From: CAZESH01 sp964514665
GTDB taxonomy: Bacteria; Bacillota; Bacilli; Paenibacillales; KCTC-25726
DNA: 6,792 nt
Reading direction: 5' to 3'
Assembly: GCA_964514665.1 (NCBI GenBank)
Contig: CAZESH010000244.1
Span: 1-6,792 of the forward strand
The position numbers and the translations under genes are program-made. Positions within the stretch are counted from its first letter, which is position 1. The number at the start of each line of letters is the position of its first letter. The notes under the pieces were generated by a model that saw only the letters and a list, made by a program, of their open reading frames with translations, was not told where the DNA came from and searched no databases. Shown here in pieces: positions 1 through 6,762 of the stretch.

Positions 1-959
1 GCCAGACACTGGAATCGAAGGTGCGGCTGGTCGGAAAATTGATGTCGAGACAGGAAGAAACCCTCTATTTCACGGGCAGCCCGGATTCATCTCCCGGGCA
101 GGTTTCGACGGGCAGCCAATGGCGCATCAAAAACGTGTATGCCAAAAGCGGCCAAAGCGTGAAAAAGGGCGATCTGGTGGCAGAAATCGATGTATCCGAT
201 CTGGAACGGCAGTACCGCACCCAGAAACTTCAGTTCCGCCGCGATTACGAGCTGCCGATGATTCAAACGCTCAGAACCGCCGATCAGATCGACCCCGACG
301 AGCTGGAGCAGAAAAAGATCGATTTCGAGCTGCAGCGCTCCAAGCTGCAGGATATGCTGGATGCGATCAATCAGGCCAAATTGACCGCACCGTTTGACGG
401 AACAGTCGTGAACGTGATGGTGCAAAAAGGAGATACGATCCAGGCTTACGATCCGGTCGCGATCGTCGCCGACCTATCCCAGCTCACCGTAGCGGCCAAG
501 ATCAGTGCCGACGATCTGCAGAAGGTCGCCGTGGGCATGGAGGCCGATGTCGATATCAATGCAGCCGGACAATTTAAAGGCAAGGTGAAGCAGCTGCCCG
601 TTCTTAAAAACGATAACAACAATGATAACGGCGGATACTTCAATCCTTACGGCAATAATTCCAATCAACAGCAGCAGAAGGATTCGATCGAGGATTATCT
701 GCTGGTCGAATTGGATGCATTCCCCAAAAACATGAACAGGGGAACGCCCTTAAGCGTTACCATCATCACGGACCGCAAGGAAAACGCCACGGTGATCCCC
801 GTTGCCGCACTAAGAACGCATGCGGGGAGAAATTACGTGCAGGTTGCCGATGCGGACGGCAGCAAGCGCGAGGTGGATGTGGAGATTGGCCGGCAGACGC
901 CGACTGAGGTGGAAATCGTCAAAGGACTGCAGCCGGGGCAGAAAGTGGTTGGTCGCTGA
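1..959 (+). CDS. HlyD/RND-type periplasmic adaptor (membrane-fusion) subunit, 5'-truncated by window edge
   Basis: This is the adaptor of a tripartite ABC system, expected to be anchored outside the membrane and docked on the FtsX-type permease encoded next. The frame is open to the window's left edge (first full codon at 3), so the GTG at 21 is probably not the true start and the signal or anchor region is missing. Numbering from that GTG, residues 39-62 (GQSVKKGDLVAEID) form the first half of a biotinyl/lipoyl-like domain. Residues 63-118 form a short charged alpha-hairpin, and 121-155 (APFDGTV, QKGDTI) the second lipoyl half. A beta-barrel domain covers about 156-250 and a membrane-proximal domain about 255-310 (VIPVAALR, GLQPGQKV). 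An Asn/Gln-rich stretch at about 197-221 interrupts the beta-barrel. The stop overlaps the permease ATG by one base (TGATG), which implies translational coupling. The family call is firm; the transported substrate is unknown. Confidence 0.9.
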   Translation, partial: QTLESKVRLVGKLMSRQEETLYFTGSPDSSPGQVSTGSQWRIKNVYAKSGQSVKKGDLVAEIDVSDLERQYRTQKLQFRRDYELPMIQTLRTADQIDPDELEQKKIDFELQRSKLQDMLDAINQAKLTAPFDGTVVNVMVQKGDTIQAYDPVAIVADLSQLTVAAKISADDLQKVAVGMEADVDINAAGQFKGKVKQLPVLKNDNNNDNGGYFNPYGNNSNQQQQKDSIEDYLLVELDAFPKNMNRGTPLSVTIITDRKENATVIPVAALRTHAGRNYVQVADADGSKREVDVEIGRQTPTEVEIVKGLQPGQKVVGR

Positions 960-3898
960 TGGGAATGCCGCTTATCCGTTTTCTTTACCGCAAAATGTGG
1001 AATACCCGGTGGCTGACGCTCAGCTCCTTGATCGGTTTGATTTTTGCCGTGGCTTTTACGATCAGTATTCCGATGTATGCCGACGGTTCATTGAAGCGCG
1101 TGGTCGCCAAATCGTTGGAGGAAAAAAGCGACGGGCTGCCGGCGGGATCCCTGTTGATGCGCTATCAGGCCACCGGCAATGACCGAGCCGACCTGAAGGC
1201 GCTGGCGGGCTTGCAGACGTATATCCGCGAAAGCATTCCGCAAAAGATCGGCTTTCCGTTCTTTTCATATGTTGAAACGATGTCGATCAGAGGCTCGCAG
1301 CTGTCGCCGGTCGATCCTTCCAAGGTGGATCCGAGCAAACGGCGGCAAATGATTCTCACGACGATGAACGATTTGCCGCAGCACGTGGAAATTACGAGCG
1401 GCAGGATGTATGCCGATCACTTGCAGAACGATGAAATCGAGGCCGTGGTGCTGGAGGATTCGATTTATCGAAACGACTTTTCAGTCGGCGATGAATTCAT
1501 GTACCCGGTCAGCGGCGGTCTGGGCATCAAGCCGATGAAGGTCAAGGTGGTCGGCACATTCAAGCCCAAGCAGGATACCGAGACGTATTGGTATCAGGGC
1601 CTGGATCCGCTGATGAACTCGCTTCTGATCAGCGGCAAGGTGTTTCATGACGATCTGCTGGTGCAGAAGAAAATACCCTTGAATCTCTCAAACTGGTACT
1701 ATGCCTTTGATTTAAGAAACATCAAGACGAGTCAGCTGACGCCGTTATCGGGCACGCTGGATCGTTTGAGCATTGATCTGTATCAGCAGCTGAAAAACAC
1801 GAAGGTGGATTTCTCCTTTCAGCAGATGCTCTCAGAATTCAGGAAGCAGAGTCTGCAGCTGCAGATGCTTCTGTTTACATTGGCTGCGCCAATGATCGCA
1901 ATGGTGTTCTATTATATTGTGATGAACGCCAGGCAGGCACTGGACCGACAGCGCAGCGACATCGCCGTGCTGAGAAGCCGCGGCGGCAGTACCCGGCAGA
2001 TCATCTGGATCTTCTTGCTGGAAGGTCTGCTGCTGGGCGCAGTTTCCTTGCTGATCGGCCCTCTGCTCGGTTGGTTCATGGCCAAGAGCATCGGCTCTTC
2101 CAGCGGTTTCTTAAGCTTTGTCGACCGCAAAGCGATTCCTGTGGACATTTCAGCAGGCACCTTTCTGTATGCCGTTGTTGCCGTTCTTATCGCGATTATG
2201 GCTTCGGTGATTCCTGCGATCGTGTTTGCCGGGTCGACGATTGTATCGCTTAAGCAGCAGATGGCGCGAATCGACCGCAAACCGTTCTGGATGCGTTGGT
2301 TTCTTGATATCGCCCTGCTTGCACTATGCGGATACGGCTGGTATTTGTTTGATCAGCGCCAGATGATCAGCTTTCAGACCGGCATGACGAGCTCCGAGCT
2401 GCAAGTCGAACCTTTGCTGTTTTTTGTGCCGGCGCTGACGATTTTTTCTCTCGGCTTGTTTTTCCTGAGAGTTTTTCCTTGGCTTTTGAGGCTGTTCAAC
2501 TGGCTCGGGGGGAGGATGCTCCCGGTCCCGCTGTATCTGACGCTGACCCAGCTTTCTCGCTCGGCCAAATCGTATTATCCACTGATGCTGCTGCTGATCC
2601 TGACCATGGGATTGGGGGTTTATAATGCCTCTGCGGCAAGAACGATCGATTTGAATTCGACGGAGCGCACGTTATATAAATACGGGACGGATGTAAAAAT
2701 TCAGACCGTCTGGGAGGGAGTCAGCGATGAAATGCCCAGCGATCCCGGAACGGGAAACGATGGAAACCAAGGCCAGAATGGAGGAGGCCAAAGCCAAAAC
2801 GGCAGCAGCTCCGGCGGCAGCGGAAACGGCGGAGGCAATTCCGCAAACGGAAATCCGGGCGCCTTTCCGGGGGGGAATCCTGGATATGCCCCCAAAACGA
2901 TCCGTTATATTGAACCGCCATTTGAAATCTTCCGCCATCTGGACGGTGTGCAAGCAGCTGCCCGCGTGCTGAATACGAAAGGAAGCGTCGTTGTTTCGGG
3001 AAGATCGGTCGGGCAGGGGAGGGTTATGGGGATCGATAATGTCGATTTCGCCAAGGTCGCATGGTTTCGCCGCGATTTGTTTCCCGCCCACCCTTACGCT
3101 TACTTGAATCTGCTTGGCGCTTATCCGCAGTCGGTGCTTGTTCCGAGCGATTTCGCCAAGAAATATCAGCTCAAGCCCGGCGATGTGATCACCATCGCGA
3201 TCTCGCAGCAGTCCGTCGAGTTCGTGATTGTCGGGGAAATTCCTTATTGGCCGACGGAGTATCCGCAGCAGACGCCCTTTTTCATCGCCAATCTGGATTA
3301 CATATACGACCAGGTACCGATCATGCCTTATGAGGTATGGCTGAAGCTGAAGGATGGCGCAATGCTGACGCCGATCATCAATGAGCTGCAGGCGAAGCAG
3401 ATCGATATCGCCTCGATCGAGAATGTGAGGTCCGAACTGCTGGCGCAGCGCAAGCATCCGGCAAGAGGCGGCGTATTCGGCATTCTCAGTCTCGGTTTTC
3501 TGGTTTCCGTACTGATTTCTTTTATCGGCTATCTGCTTTACTGGTTTTTCAATCTGTCCAGCAGAGTCGTGCAGTTCGGCGTGCTGCGGGCAATGGGATT
3601 GTCGCGCAGACAGCTGACGGGCATGCTGCTGCTGGAGCAAATCTTCACGGCCGGCTTGTCGGTTGTGATCGGACTCAGCATGGGGAGACTGGCCAGTTAT
3701 TTATATTTGCCCTTCCTGCAAACCTCCGAGGATTCGCGGCTTCAGGTTCCGCCCTTTCGCGTCGTATTCGACTTTAAGGATACGGTACAAATCGGCGTTG
3801 TCGTCATGGTCATGCTGGCCGCAGGCGCCGCCCTTTTGATTATGCATGTGCGCAGATTGCGCGTGCATCAGGCAGTCAAACTCGGAGAGGAGCGTTAA
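959..3898 (+). CDS. Duplicated FtsX/MacB-type ABC transporter permease (979 aa)
   Basis: This is the membrane subunit of a type VII (MacB/LolCDE-like) ABC system, a class that moves extracytoplasmic substrates or transmits mechanical force instead of importing through a channel. By eye there are ten membrane segments, near residues 17-37, 303-323, 349-374, 401-425, 447-464, 484-504, 539-557, 838-864, 889-912 and 942-963. The first large extracytoplasmic domain spans about 38-302 and the second about 558-837. Two FtsX cytoplasmic coupling motifs mark the duplication: IAVLRSRGGSTRQI at 335-348 and FGVLRAMGLSRRQL at 873-886. A Gly/Asn/Ser-rich stretch at about 597-643 sits inside the second outer domain. 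The start ATG overlaps the adaptor stop and has no clear Shine-Dalgarno, so coupling is likely; ATG at 965 is an alternative start. The protein is far longer than single-unit MacB/YknZ permeases, as expected for a duplicated one. The substrate cannot be read from the sequence. Confidence 0.92.
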   Translation: MGMPLIRFLYRKMWNTRWLTLSSLIGLIFAVAFTISIPMYADGSLKRVVAKSLEEKSDGLPAGSLLMRYQATGNDRADLKALAGLQTYIRESIPQKIGFPFFSYVETMSIRGSQLSPVDPSKVDPSKRRQMILTTMNDLPQHVEITSGRMYADHLQNDEIEAVVLEDSIYRNDFSVGDEFMYPVSGGLGIKPMKVKVVGTFKPKQDTETYWYQGLDPLMNSLLISGKVFHDDLLVQKKIPLNLSNWYYAFDLRNIKTSQLTPLSGTLDRLSIDLYQQLKNTKVDFSFQQMLSEFRKQSLQLQMLLFTLAAPMIAMVFYYIVMNARQALDRQRSDIAVLRSRGGSTRQIIWIFLLEGLLLGAVSLLIGPLLGWFMAKSIGSSSGFLSFVDRKAIPVDISAGTFLYAVVAVLIAIMASVIPAIVFAGSTIVSLKQQMARIDRKPFWMRWFLDIALLALCGYGWYLFDQRQMISFQTGMTSSELQVEPLLFFVPALTIFSLGLFFLRVFPWLLRLFNWLGGRMLPVPLYLTLTQLSRSAKSYYPLMLLLILTMGLGVYNASAARTIDLNSTERTLYKYGTDVKIQTVWEGVSDEMPSDPGTGNDGNQGQNGGGQSQNGSSSGGSGNGGGNSANGNPGAFPGGNPGYAPKTIRYIEPPFEIFRHLDGVQAAARVLNTKGSVVVSGRSVGQGRVMGIDNVDFAKVAWFRRDLFPAHPYAYLNLLGAYPQSVLVPSDFAKKYQLKPGDVITIAISQQSVEFVIVGEIPYWPTEYPQQTPFFIANLDYIYDQVPIMPYEVWLKLKDGAMLTPIINELQAKQIDIASIENVRSELLAQRKHPARGGVFGILSLGFLVSVLISFIGYLLYWFFNLSSRVVQFGVLRAMGLSRRQLTGMLLLEQIFTAGLSVVIGLSMGRLASYLYLPFLQTSEDSRLQVPPFRVVFDFKDTVQIGVVVMVMLAAGAALLIMHVRRLRVHQAVKLGEER

Positions 3899-3901
3899 GC
3901 G

Positions 3902-4798
3902 ATGATCAGCTGCGAGGGTTTGGTCAAAATTTATAAAACAGAGGACATTGAAGTCGTCGCGCTGCAGGGCTTGAACATTCAGGTCGAAGACGGCGAGATG
4001 ATGGCGATCATCGGCAACAGCGGCAGCGGAAAATCGACGCTGCTCAATATTCTGGGAGGTCTCGATCGTCCTTCCGCAGGCCAAGTGCAGGTCGGGGAGT
4101 GGAATTTGCTGAAAATGAGCGATGAGCAGCTGGTTGAGTACAAGCGCAAGACGGGGGGCTTCATTTGGCAGAACAATGCGCGAAACCTGCTGCACTATTT
4201 GACCGCTTTGGAAAATGTGGAGATGCCGATGATGCTGAGCGGACGGTTGGATCGCACATACGCCAAACAGCTGCTGGAATGGGTCGGTCTAAAGGAAAGG
4301 ATGAACAATAAGCTGCACCAGCTTTCCGGCGGGGAACAGCAGCGCGTGGCCATCGCCATTTCGCTGGCCAACCGTCCCCGGCTGCTGCTGGCGGATGAAC
4401 CGACAGGATCCGTGGACAATCAGACCTCGGACATGATTATGGCCATTTTCCGCAAGCTCAACCGGGAGCTGAAGGTGACGATCGTGATCGTCACGCACGA
4501 TCTTTCCCTGGCAGGCAAAGTCGATCGTGTCGTCGCCATCCGTGACGGCATGACCAGTACGGAATTTGTCAAGCGCAATCCGAATCTGGATCTGTCGGGT
4601 CAGGAAGCATACAGATTGGGGGGGAGAAATAGCGGAATTCACGAGGAATATGTGGTGGTTGACCGCGTTGGCAGACTTCAGGTGCCGAAGGAGTTTTTAC
4701 AGACGCTGAAAATATCCGACAAAGCATCCATGGAATTTGACGGAGAGAAAATCATGATACGGGCACCGAAATCATTGGAGGGGGAAACAAATGAATAA
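3902..4798 (+). CDS. MacB/LolD-class ABC ATPase with C-terminal AbrB/SpoVT-like segment (298 aa)
   Basis: This is the cytoplasmic ATPase that should drive the FtsX-type permease encoded 3 bases upstream. Visible motifs are Walker A GNSGSGKST (38-46), Q-loop Gln90 in the context GFIWQNNARNLL, signature LSGGEQQRVA (141-150), Walker B with LLLADEPTG (161-169, catalytic Glu166), D-loop SVD, and the H-loop His199 in IVTHD. All catalytic residues are present, so it should be active. LolD/MacB ATPases normally end near residue 225. Here about 75 further residues follow, and 249-288 (VVVDRVGRLQVPKEFL, then SMEFDGEKIMIRAPK) resemble the swapped-hairpin fold of AbrB/SpoVT: an xVDxxGRxxxP strand-turn, a short helix, then a D-G-E-K-I-x-I strand. 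GAGAGGAG at 3885-3892 lies 9 bases before the ATG and fixes the start. The ATPase call is near certain; the C-terminal fold is inferred from pattern alone. Confidence 0.95.
   Translation: MISCEGLVKIYKTEDIEVVALQGLNIQVEDGEMMAIIGNSGSGKSTLLNILGGLDRPSAGQVQVGEWNLLKMSDEQLVEYKRKTGGFIWQNNARNLLHYLTALENVEMPMMLSGRLDRTYAKQLLEWVGLKERMNNKLHQLSGGEQQRVAIAISLANRPRLLLADEPTGSVDNQTSDMIMAIFRKLNRELKVTIVIVTHDLSLAGKVDRVVAIRDGMTSTEFVKRNPNLDLSGQEAYRLGGRNSGIHEEYVVVDRVGRLQVPKEFLQTLKISDKASMEFDGEKIMIRAPKSLEGETNE
4777..4784 (+). promoter_or_regulatory. Strong Shine-Dalgarno for the solute-binding protein, inside the ATPase 3' end
   Basis: GGAGGGGG sits 6 bases before the ATG at 4791 and lies within the last codons of the ATPase gene. 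It decides the lipoprotein start and allows independent, strong initiation in addition to coupling through the 8-base overlap. It looks closer to the anti-Shine-Dalgarno consensus than anything upstream of the permease start, so the lipoprotein may be made in excess over the membrane parts. That last step is inference. Confidence 0.8.
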
Positions 4799-6299
4799 CT
4801 TATGGACAGGATGGAAAAAGGGGCTTGCCGCCTCGCTCTCGCTCGTGCTTGTCGCCTCGCTGCTGTCGGCCTGCAGCAAGGGCAGCGCCAATCAAAAAGA
4901 TCAGGAGCGGGTGCTGCGTGTAGCCACGACGATGGGAGCAGGTCCGAACGACGACTGGCTGCGCCAAAATTTTACGGAAATTTATGAATTTACGCATCCG
5001 AATGTGAAGATTGAATTTATCGCTACCAATGACGACCGCTTTCAATATAAAGCGTATGATATGAGCAAAGGCGAAAAGCCTGCCGATCCGATCGAGAAAT
5101 TAAAGGAAGTCATGGACGGACCCACTCCGCCCGATCTGATTATTTCCAACGGAAGCGATCTCAAGGATCTGATTGCCGAGAATCGTCTGATGCCGCTTGA
5201 TCCGCTGATCACCAAAGCCAAATTCGATACAAGCGATTATGTGCCGGCGGTGATCGACGGCATGAAGAAGCTGAGCCCGGACGGAAAGCTGTATGCGCTC
5301 GCACCGCTGTTTACTTCCAGCGCGCTGCTTTACAACAAACAGATTTTTGATAATGTGGGGGTCACGTATCCGCAGGACAATATGACCTGGGATCAGATCT
5401 TCGATTTGGCCAAACGTGTAACCAAGGATGACAGCGAAAATCCGATATACGGATTCTCCTTTAACCGCAACACCTTTACGAATGTATTCAATGATTTGAA
5501 CACCTACACGGCGCCCTTGAATCTAACCATTTATGACGACAATGCGGAGAACATGACCGTGGATACCGATCAGTGGGTCAAGGTTTGGCAAACCATGATC
5601 GATTTGGTCAAAGCGAATGTTATGCCCGGCCTTCCCGATCAAAACCAGAGAATGAAAATGGCAGCGGGCGATGGCGATAACGGCCCCTTCGCCTACGATA
5701 ATTTCCTTTCCGGCCGGTTGGCGATGACGATTGTAAATTACAGTGAGCTTGATCAGTTGATCAATGTCAACAAATCGGCCGCCGCCGGAAATATCGCCAA
5801 TTTCCAACCTGTTCAATGGGATGTGGCGACCATGCCTACCCATCCGGAAGCGCCGGGGGTTGGGGGAATGATCTGGTACAACGGCGTGATGAGCATCAAC
5901 GCGAAGGCACAGAATCAGGATGATGCCTGGGATTTAATCCAATTCGTCAACAGCAAGAAATGGATGGAGCTCAAAGCGCAAAGCGCCTATCAGCTGGTGG
6001 CGAGAAAGGAACTGAACAAGCCGAAGGAGGGCTTGGACTACAATATCGGAGCGTTCTTCCAGCTGACGCCGTCAGACAATCCGTACGATTCTAAAATTTA
6101 TCGGGAAAAGCCGAATATCTGGAACATTCAAAACATCGGGCAGCAAAAATTCCAAGCGATCCTGCAAGGCAGCATCACCGTCAAACAAGCGCTTGGCGAA
6201 TGGCAAACCGAAGGCAACGTGATGCTGAAAAAGATCAAGGATAACCCAAACGGTCCGCTGGATATCAACGTCAGCGAAAAAGCGCAAAGAGCCAACTAA
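4791..6299 (+). CDS. Extracellular solute-binding lipoprotein, family 1 (UgpB/MalE-like), 502 aa
   Basis: The product is a lipid-anchored binding protein outside the cytoplasmic membrane. The N-terminus has a basic stretch (WKKG), a hydrophobic core (about 12-25) and the lipobox L-S-A-C with the lipidated Cys at 28, followed by a polar linker. The mature part shows the usual family-1 landmarks: PPDLIISNGSDL with LIAENRLMPLDPLI (113-140), the hinge-region ALLYNKQIFDNVGV (178-191) with MTWDQIFDLAKRV, FLSGRLAM (305-312), and the helix AWDLIQFVNSKKWM (379-392). The C-terminal helix QGSITVKQALGEW is also typical. Many family-1 proteins bind sugars or glycerol phosphates, but the ligand here is unknown. 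It begins inside the ATPase gene (8-base overlap) and ends 6 bases before a terminator, so it closes the operon. No MalF/MalG-type permease is adjacent, which is unusual. It looks intact, slightly longer than average for the family. Confidence 0.93.
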   Translation: MNNLWTGWKKGLAASLSLVLVASLLSACSKGSANQKDQERVLRVATTMGAGPNDDWLRQNFTEIYEFTHPNVKIEFIATNDDRFQYKAYDMSKGEKPADPIEKLKEVMDGPTPPDLIISNGSDLKDLIAENRLMPLDPLITKAKFDTSDYVPAVIDGMKKLSPDGKLYALAPLFTSSALLYNKQIFDNVGVTYPQDNMTWDQIFDLAKRVTKDDSENPIYGFSFNRNTFTNVFNDLNTYTAPLNLTIYDDNAENMTVDTDQWVKVWQTMIDLVKANVMPGLPDQNQRMKMAAGDGDNGPFAYDNFLSGRLAMTIVNYSELDQLINVNKSAAAGNIANFQPVQWDVATMPTHPEAPGVGGMIWYNGVMSINAKAQNQDDAWDLIQFVNSKKWMELKAQSAYQLVARKELNKPKEGLDYNIGAFFQLTPSDNPYDSKIYREKPNIWNIQNIGQQKFQAILQGSITVKQALGEWQTEGNVMLKKIKDNPNGPLDINVSEKAQRAN

Positions 6300-6305
6300 A
6301 TTTTC

Positions 6306-6352
6306 AAAAGGAGCTGTCTCGAAAGGTCCGAAGACCTTAGAGCAGCTCTTTT
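6306..6352 (+). terminator. Rho-independent terminator closing the transporter operon
   Basis: An imperfect hairpin starts just after the lipoprotein stop. The outer stem pairs AAAAGGAGCTG with CAGCTCTTTT, with one bulged G. CTC pairs with GAG in the middle, and the inner stem AAGGTC/GACCTT closes on a CGAA loop (6329-6332). A TTTT run lies in and after the 3' arm. The A-run on the 5' side would give T residues on the opposite strand, so weak bidirectional action is possible, although no convergent gene was seen. Confidence 0.88.
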
Positions 6353-6497
6353 GATTATTCATAGACGCGGGGAAGCAAAGCTGAAGGAAATATCCGGACT
6401 GCGGATGCCGGCTGTTTTTGTGTGTCCGAGACGTTTTTCTGCGCATAAATTGGATATGCTATTGTCATAACGTTTGTAACCGGATGGGAGGTTGAAC

Positions 6498-6665
6498 ATG
6501 ACCAAGTGGATTTACTGGGTAAGGCTGTACAACAGCAAATTTCAAGCGGGATGTTTGGCCAAAAGGATGGAAGAGGACTGGTGGATCTATGGATATGATT
6601 GTCCGCAGGAGGTGGAGGTGTTCCAATCGAGAAAAGGACGCTTCGGCGTGAGGTATCTTCCTTAA
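6498..6665 (+). CDS. Small Trp/Tyr-rich protein of unknown function (55 aa)
   Basis: I do not recognise this family. The start is supported by GGGAGG (6486-6491) placed 6 bases before the ATG. The product begins MTKWIYWVRLYN and ends GRFGVRYLP. It has four Trp (4, 7, 28, 29), five Tyr, two Cys (19, 35) and many charged residues, with no signal peptide or membrane segment. It therefore looks like a compact soluble cytoplasmic protein, probably beta-rich because aromatic and charged residues alternate. It is separated from the transporter operon by a terminator and about 145 bases. A weak -10-like TATGCT lies at 6455-6460, but no good -35 is visible. No terminator was found between it and the tRNA downstream. 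The strong ribosome binding site and well-composed reading frame argue that it is real, but only conservation would prove it. Confidence 0.65.
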   Translation: MTKWIYWVRLYNSKFQAGCLAKRMEEDWWIYGYDCPQEVEVFQSRKGRFGVRYLP

Positions 6666-6682
6666 TTTCTTTTATTTATTCC

Positions 6683-6712
6683 TTGACTTTGCCTTGCCAT
6701 ATGGTGTATATT
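6683..6712 (+). promoter_or_regulatory. Sigma-A-type promoter for the downstream tRNA
   Basis: TTGACT (6683-6688, 5 of 6 matches to TTGACA) and TATATT (6707-6712, 5 of 6 matches to TATAAT) are separated by 18 bases. A 17-base reading using GTATAT is also possible. The T-rich stretch just upstream (6666-6682) could act as an UP-like element. Transcription would begin near 6719, giving a leader of about 44 bases before the mature tRNA 5' end. Confidence 0.7.
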
Positions 6713-6762
6713 TATCTTTGTCGCTGTCGTAAAAGCTTTCTGTCGGCAGGCAAACCCAATGA

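Noticed and set aside
119..397. A plus-strand frame of 92 codons overlapping the adaptor gene in another phase.
   Set aside because: It has an Arg-rich composition typical of an out-of-phase reading, and the adaptor frame carries clear lipoyl-domain motifs across the same bases.
2672..3640. A long open frame on the minus strand (322 codons) opposite the permease.
   Set aside because: The permease frame on the other strand is clearly coding with recognisable FtsX motifs. The antisense frame shows no domain or signal and is a by-product of codon usage.
4475..4494. A perfect inverted repeat with 9-base arms (GTGACGATC and GATCGTCAC) and a 2-base centre, resembling an operator.
   Set aside because: It lies inside the ATPase gene, where the alternating Val/Ile strand before the H-loop (VTIVIVTH) forces GTG/ATC/GTC codons that produce the symmetry. 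No promoter is nearby.
6364..6372. GACGCGGGG matching the 5' start of the tRNA at 6761-6769, suggesting a tRNA fragment or repeat.
   Set aside because: The match stops after 9 bases and no D-arm or other tRNA structure follows, so chance is the simplest explanation.
6394..6419. A possible second terminator: CCGG (6394-6397) and CCGG (6408-6411), followed a few bases later by TTTTT.
   Set aside because: The stem is only 4 base pairs with a 10-base loop, too weak beside the clear terminator at 6306-6352.
6072..6446. A minus-strand frame of 124 codons spanning the end of the lipoprotein gene.
   Set aside because: It runs through the operon terminator and the conserved C-terminus of the binding protein, shows no recognisable family, and I saw no convincing start signal for it.
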